DNA from: UMGS902 sp045538895
GTDB taxonomy: Bacteria > Bacillota > Clostridia > Oscillospirales > CAG-272
Reading direction: 5' to 3'
NCBI GenBank assembly: GCA_045538895.1
Contig: JAZQEH010000050.1
Span: 1 to 18,078, forward strand
DNA: 18,078 nucleotides
This document shows, in pieces, positions 15,201 through 18,078 of the stretch. The position numbers and the translations under genes are program-made. Numbering within the stretch: position 1 is the stretch's first letter; each line of letters opens with the position of its first letter. The notes beneath the pieces were generated by a model that did no database searches, was not told where the DNA came from, and saw only the letters and a program-made list of their open reading frames with translations.

Positions 15201-17724
15201 CGTCCTTTGTTCCTTTACCGTAAGGAGTTCCGCTTTCGCTGAGATAAATATCAGTTAACATGTATGCACTCGGCTTTTCGCCATTGAAAATTGCATCATA
15301 AACGATATCACCCATCTTTGCGTATCCTCTAACGCTTGGGTGAAGATTATCACTTGAAATGAGAGTTCCTTTGGCAACTTCGGGCAATGTCAATCCATAC
15401 AAATCGACAAAAATGTATTTGCTCGCATCTGTAGCCTCGAGTGTTGTTGCCACTCTTCTCTGCAACGGACGAATAACACTTGCCACGCGAATTTGAGCAA
15501 CATTTTCATTAAGTCTTGCAAGCGCGGTAGTAACAAACACTTTGTCAGTGTCAGGAAGCGCTCCAAAGCCTGTTGCAAGCGACATGAGGCTATCCTCATA
15601 TGACTTTTGCAAATAGTTATCAAGACCTGCTGCATGGTCATTTGTACCAATAGCAATAAACACATAATCGGCATCAGTTTCTTCCATAGCCAAGGGATAT
15701 GCAAGGCGAGTAGGATAATAAACCGAAGTTGTAAGTATACCCGATCCTGCGCTACCGTAGTTTGCAACGATAATTTCCTTACCGTTTTCTTTTGCTATAG
15801 AAGCAAATACAGCCGGGAAAGAGTTAAGATGAATGTTAGGTCTCGGTCCCTCTGTAATAGAGTCGCCTACAAACGCAACGCGGAGAGGCTCGTCGTAGGT
15901 CTTGTCCTCGCCGTTTACATTGTCAAAACGCACAATGTCAAATGTATAGCCTTCAGCATATGTGAGAGTAGCTTTGTTTTCGCTGTCTGCATATGCTTTT
16001 ACCTGTGTTGCATCCATTACAGCATTATCTGCAAAAATACCGCCTGTAATTGCAACAGAGTAATTACCTCTGAGTACCTGATAGAAAGAAACCTCGTTTT
16101 GGGAAGCCAAAATACCGCCGCCGAAAGTACCGCCACTTATGTTAATGGCAATATCACCGTCAGCCGCATAGTATTTTCTGTTAGAGTGTACTGTAGGTGA
16201 ATATTTAGAAGCACTTGCACTACACGGTCCCTTAGCTCCCTGTGCATATATATCACAATCGAAAATACCGTCGGTTACAGACAGTGTGGCACTATCTGCA
16301 AGTATAGACATTCCCGAAAGAGAAAAGCTCTTTGTAAATGTACCGCCGCCAATATTTACTGTCAAAGGTGCCGCAATAGAACCGAGAGGAGAAGCATAAT
16401 CTGAACGATAGTTGCCTCCTGCAAAATTATTGAAGGTGCCGCCATTAACAATAATGGTATAAGCAAGTTCTGTGATTGCAGAAGTATCAATTTCAAGACC
16501 TGCCGTATCGATACCGCCATAGAAATCAAGATTACCTGTTACAGTACAGTTTTCGGTAAAGGTAACGTTTCTGAAACCACCAAAGATAGCAGCATTTGTA
16601 GCACTGATTGGCAGGTCAAAGATTACCTTTGTACCGTTTGTGTTGTTTGCGAGATTGATATTCGCATTAAGAATAAGCTTTGCACCGTTTTCAGAACAAA
16701 TTGTAACATCTCCATTCTTTTCAGGGAAAGCAAATGCTTCATTAATTGCAGTATCCGAGGCAATCACAACTTTGCCGCCTTCCTCGCTAAGCACGGCTAC
16801 TGCCTCTGCCAAGGTTGCATATGCACCTTCTTCTGTGCCTACATATACGGTAGTGGAAGAAGCTGCATCTTCTATAATTGAATATACAGTGCCGCTTTTC
16901 ACAACCTTATATCCTTCAGGCGCGCTTGTGGTAACTGTACCGGTCGCAGAAGTTATTGTAACAGTTTTGCCAACTTCGGGGGCAACGGTAGCGTCAAGTT
17001 CAAGACTTTCCACACTACCGCCTTTGAGTACTATATTGTATGCACCTGCCGTACCCTTAACCGTAGGGAGACTGCCGCTGACAAGCGTAAGGTTACATGT
17101 ACCTTCGGAAGCACCTGAGTAATTACCGATATAAAATGAACTGTGTACATTTGCACCGTCAATCAAAACGTCAACTGTATTGGTAAATGTGCCCGTATTG
17201 TTCGCCGCTGAAACGATGTACCAATCGCCGCCGTAAAGTTTCACTTCACTTTCGGTCGGAACAAGCGGATATTTGGAAGAGCTACTTGTTCCGGCAAAAA
17301 TCGTAGTATAGCGACCGCTCTTTGCAATGGTGGCTACGCTCGACGTAACTGTGAAATTATATCCGTTGCAATAGATAAAGTCGACGCCCGATGAAGCCCC
17401 GTTTTTCACAGTGATGTTATCAAAAACAACATCGCCGTAAATAAAGAAGGTTCTGCCAAGAGTCAATACTGCATCATTCTGTGCAGTAAGCGTAAAGTTC
17501 TTAGCAGGAAGATGCGTTGCAGAACCGGTAGGTGTCGCATAATCTGCGGTAATCACAACCGTACCGCCGTCTGCTACTGCACTGACAGCATCCTTCAGCT
17601 CTGCATAGCAATTTGCATTTGTGCCTACGCCGTCAACGTATACGGTGCTCTCAGCTGCAAACGTTGAAAAGCATAAACCAAGTGCTAAAACCAAGAAAAA
17701 TACAACTCGAAATATAGTTTTCAT
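9268..17724 (-). CDS. Giant secreted beta-helix / SGNH hydrolase / M14 carboxypeptidase / dockerin protein
   Basis: This 2818-residue exported protein starts at an ATG preceded by AAGGAG (17731-17736). Signal peptide: residues 1-23. Six beta-helix units each open with a pectate-lyase-like cap (YVDGTG...Y.TL.EAV..L..GG.V), near residues 26, 290, 826, 1072, 1362 and 1597; the last is extended by short glycine-rich solenoid repeats to about 2000. Between units 2 and 3 lies an SGNH/GDSL esterase-type domain (about 612-825) with GDSIT (Ser622), Gly657, GTND (Asn695) and DNLH (Asp792, His795). An M14 zinc carboxypeptidase domain (about 2215-2510) has HGCE (His2292, Glu2295), NINRD (Arg2355), DLHES (His2384) and TTEIPG (Glu2480), so all expected zinc and catalytic residues are present. 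An M14-associated region follows to about 2765, then a dockerin (2767-2818) with DINGDRIVT and DVNGDGKVS loops. Both enzyme domains look active. The substrate is unknown; acylated plant polysaccharide with attached protein is one possibility. It lies 30 bases downstream of an M20 gene, probably in an operon. Confidence 0.92.
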   Translation of the reverse strand: MKTIFRVVFFLVLALGLCFSTFAAESTVYVDGVGTNANCYAELKDAVSAVADGGTVVITADYATPTGSATHLPAKNFTLTAQNDAVLTLGRTFFIYGDVVFDNITVKNGASSGVDFIYCNGYNFTVTSSVATIAKSGRYTTIFAGTSSSSKYPLVPTESEVKLYGGDWYIVSAANNTGTFTNTVDVLIDGANVHSSFYIGNYSGASEGTCNLTLVSGSLPTVKGTAGAYNIVLKGGSVESLELDATVAPEVGKTVTITSATGTVTTSAPEGYKVVKSGTVYSIIEDAASSTTVYVGTEEGAYATLAEAVAVLSEEGGKVVIASDTAINEAFAFPEKNGDVTICSENGAKLILNANINLANNTNGTKVIFDLPISATNAAIFGGFRNVTFTENCTVTGNLDFYGGIDTAGLEIDTSAITELAYTIIVNGGTFNNFAGGNYRSDYASPLGSIAAPLTVNIGGGTFTKSFSLSGMSILADSATLSVTDGIFDCDIYAQGAKGPCSASASKYSPTVHSNRKYYAADGDIAINISGGTFGGGILASQNEVSFYQVLRGNYSVAITGGIFADNAVMDATQVKAYADSENKATLTYAEGYTFDIVRFDNVNGEDKTYDEPLRVAFVGDSITEGPRPNIHLNSFPAVFASIAKENGKEIIVANYGSAGSGILTTSVYYPTRLAYPLAMEETDADYVFIAIGTNDHAAGLDNYLQKSYEDSLMSLATGFGALPDTDKVFVTTALARLNENVAQIRVASVIRPLQRRVATTLEATDASKYIFVDLYGLTLPEVAKGTLISSDNLHPSVRGYAKMGDIVYDAIFNGEKPSAYMLTDIYLSESGTPYGKGTKDDPTSRLDIAFSYAPAGEEVTLHVSGTISYNANIQTPLGVAKLNIVGEGEDAALAITDGGQFRLYSDATLDNITLKTTVADTYLIGMWNDITLSETVMLSGDWSFAAGYATYKRDTDATASCNTDCTVTFNGNGTFKNFMLGNLRVDTAAPFGTYSGNLTATFGNGYYANGGNVGAVGQNYLTGSISASLPYGFACADYASEGTVSGTVVYDESKNTGSVTVTNREAITNLDVVFVSASGSGDGRTPTSPTSDIEMAYTLLCEDGGTVVFVGEYTTSATVEFPTHTAPVKLTSVYGGVDYREVADASIRYNGTGFIKFNGPTEIDGLTAKLDKSSAGFCANLYPLTVGYDFAAVNTDGTSAYRMYLIGGQNGEEKNGALASGKTNEIKVFSGKFAVVSAFSRNIALSHSGTVTVTVGGTADINSLYFGAMGTGAKGGTGIVYLNENVNVNTAYLSGNTVGMNGSAILHMEDNAAVGAFKNSSATYFANGTRELYYTSTVTLPSDYASHFDTATQTDVVPEAPTTVYVDGTGATADAYATLQEAVEALNDNGGEVIVCGDTTVSGVVELTKKNGKVKITGQNGAKLTIARTFKLTSEVEIDNIELVSTSGTYGYIYAQGNKLTIGENVTTSKTDGAKWLSVLGGISSGTVEYDAHLVIKAGTYNVIYGGNNQGTFNGTATVEVSNVTVTGTLSAMSYSGTFNGTSKLMIDLRGNKTVSAGKYNENEQPIFLVDNGYEAVLEDGTYSQREIKEPEAEPRTVYVDGTGKTEGAYTSLSAALSDMPGGGTVVVAGNTAISSETVLPGTAAVTITSVYDGKDYTDTAALQISANFTLGGDTTFENVVLERVKNTDGNYYIAAAGNKLVIEESVICLNYTGYQWLSIVGGTLSGTHSGGSHITIKAGHFRNLFGGNYKGDFYGNSIVEISGGMFENSVCGGSYIGNFTGDAYVTFGGEAAMLYVSSAPAGLVGGTLGSGGSGSYTFTGDTHLTVLGGASVTTNVIGASRGKDVTHIGDTYVTIDGNSFVYYSVYAGGYASPLEGNTHTAINGGLVWGNLFGGSYSSTVSGNSTVEINGGKLCYYKTNDASSWPEPAGARNVYGGGSAGSTLSGTATVTVSGGSIYGDVNGIGGEEATVVGKTTVTVKGGEIVGKIGTADTTVIDLSNGSSLSLGVSSTVDTLIGGGNLLIGANNLLKVGTLSGKTALSINGLPLPKTYVSVTTVSDGAEINYVAQDNETLIQSGNDYSVDFDGSFKQTVVTVHFKEGCEIRTRAGKVDAGGWLTPDSSTDTSATYTLTPGLHNSVLIYTSTNYQRKFFYVDGRSEKMDVYVEFDAKQGIGYEARFAGLHTDQVLEEFYDTSNIEGFKTPDSPYFKNHPTGSIRFTTHEETVAFLAEKQAECDYMYTFYPSKTTVRGFDFPVVIFTKDEIPEGATIEEIGRIVSATKGREVVMISGGVHGCEPSGAEGALAYISELCGEYGEEVFASGYLGAVIILPNINPEGLYIYSRGTDADVANTNINRDYMALSDIASQTYTSVYQKFMPTITVDLHESLATPVWSDGDIMTDIYDAGLSYYGNISGPHAKTMDILYGDLAAASDNIGEKLCADTLHGVEEKGMRIWFYEKNVAPNFSRNYCSNLGSFAYTTEIPGTEADANYARRVFTQVAVVKELVGLAIESEGAIAGAVAKAREELGLSAQIFNARRPIVIDQATARLPGYGLYWNNPLPGPDATIRYADNPQWTDVYNVAARYRTMATAYVVSADLANIDSMLALLDRHGIEYVSLEAGITLTLSRYSGTETRAIVGAEQAYTFENGAYLIPVDGYRAILTAFLFEPDNTDITEGVGTLVQCGYLTVSDIYRSTESYIGAKYGVEGTYVELPTEGKTVANAVVDGVVYEDIVTQGTNVYVVRAKEEIVLNFTDGTSETYYYSDIPGDINGDRIVTVADVLELVRAIVNNIPLANGDVNGDGKVSLVDVIRIMKLMTK

Positions 17725-17754
17725 AGTTTTCTCCTTAAATGTATTTATAAAGAT

Positions 17755-18078
17755 TTATTCGGTTTTTATCGTAATGCTTCCATCCTCATTATAGAAAACG
17801 CAGTCGCCGCAAAATACAATCTTGTCCATCTCTGACAAATATTCTTTTATGGACTTAAACGGTGTTTCCGCCTCTGAGATAGCCTTTTTCGCAAGATAAG
17901 CATTATCAGAAAGAAGTCTGTATACAAAGCCTGCCTGAAGTTTTGCACTGACAACGCATGCGTTATAAGCATCCTCCACTACAAAATCCTTTGTGTGGCA
18001 TGGAATCATACTGCATCCGACGTATGCAATGATAGATGGCATAACGGTTGAAATATCGCCCATATCCGTGCATCCGGC
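17755..18078 (-). CDS. M20 family amidohydrolase/peptidase, C-terminal part (gene runs off the window)
   Basis: The frame is open to the right edge, so only the last 107 residues are visible. The opening CTDMGDIS, then VMPSIIAYVG and CHTKDF, match the C-terminal catalytic-domain region of M20 amidohydrolases such as the AbgB and PM20D2 groups, where (S)TD.G(D/N)VS and a zinc-binding histidine are conserved. The following helical segment (AKLQAGFVYRLLSDN) fits the family's terminal helix. The ATG at 18061-18063 is internal, because homology continues upstream of it. No signal peptide can be judged; M20 enzymes are normally cytoplasmic. The stop codon is 30 bases from the giant gene's start with no terminator between, suggesting co-transcription. 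Confidence 0.75.
   Translation of the reverse strand, partial: AGCTDMGDISTVMPSIIAYVGCSMIPCHTKDFVVEDAYNACVVSAKLQAGFVYRLLSDNAYLAKKAISEAETPFKSIKEYLSEMDKIVFCGDCVFYNEDGSITIKTE

Noticed and set aside
11600..17600. CRISPR-like or tandem DNA repeat array suggested by recurring ACCGCC/GCCGCC motifs
   Set aside because: The recurrences follow codons for glycine-rich beta-helix repeats, with irregular spacing and no constant repeat-spacer structure.
1..18078. tRNA, rRNA, insertion sequence, integrase, origin or phage genes
   Set aside because: None was found on reading both strands; there is no transposase-like protein, and no cloverleaf or terminal inverted repeat pair was recognised.

Overview
The window looks like chromosomal DNA of an anaerobic, plant-polysaccharide-degrading member of the Clostridia, most likely an uncultured Oscillospiraceae/Ruminococcus-like gut or rumen bacterium. 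The reasons are dockerin type I modules at the ends of two very large secreted enzymes, FIVAR and F5/8 type C accessory modules, strong AGGAG/GGAGG ribosome binding sites, moderate GC and Firmicutes-style promoters. The taxonomic call is inference from domain content; there is no rRNA or other phylogenetic marker here, and no cohesin or scaffoldin gene.

Layout, left to right. 69-890 (-) encodes a small secreted protein with a dense cysteine array followed by three RCC1-like repeats; a long perfect palindrome lies just beyond its end. A 315-base region (891-1205) holds a possible promoter and several hairpins. It leads into a + strand gene (1206-2225) for a membrane-embedded regulator: lipobox, seven membrane segments and a C-terminal LuxR-type HTH. 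A bidirectional terminator follows. Next to it, 2261-2419 (-) is a remnant of a dockerin that belongs to no intact gene. 2464-8004 (-) is a 1846-residue GH78 alpha-L-rhamnosidase with FIVAR, F5/8C, GLUG-like and dockerin modules. It is divergently transcribed from an AraC-family regulator (8232-9188, +), with recognisable promoters for both. A second bidirectional terminator separates that regulator from 9268-17724 (-), a 2818-residue secreted protein with tandem beta-helix units, an SGNH/GDSL hydrolase domain, an M14 zinc carboxypeptidase domain and a C-terminal dockerin. The right edge (17755-18078, -) holds the 3' end of an M20 family amidohydrolase gene 30 bases upstream of the giant gene, probably in the same transcript.

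How the genes may work together (inference): the rhamnosidase and the giant protein carry dockerins with similar recognition positions, so they could dock on the same scaffold or cell-surface cohesin. Rhamnose-rich substrates such as rhamnogalacturonan or plant glycosides would be attacked by the GH78 enzyme, probably under control of the divergent AraC regulator. The giant protein could bind a polymer through its beta-helices, deacylate it with its SGNH domain and trim attached peptide with its M14 domain; the neighbouring M20 enzyme could handle released amidated or peptidic products inside the cell.

The most unusual items are the SGNH + M14 + dockerin giant, the orphan out-of-frame dockerin, and the cysteine-array/RCC1 protein. 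All calls were made by reading; no similarity search was run.
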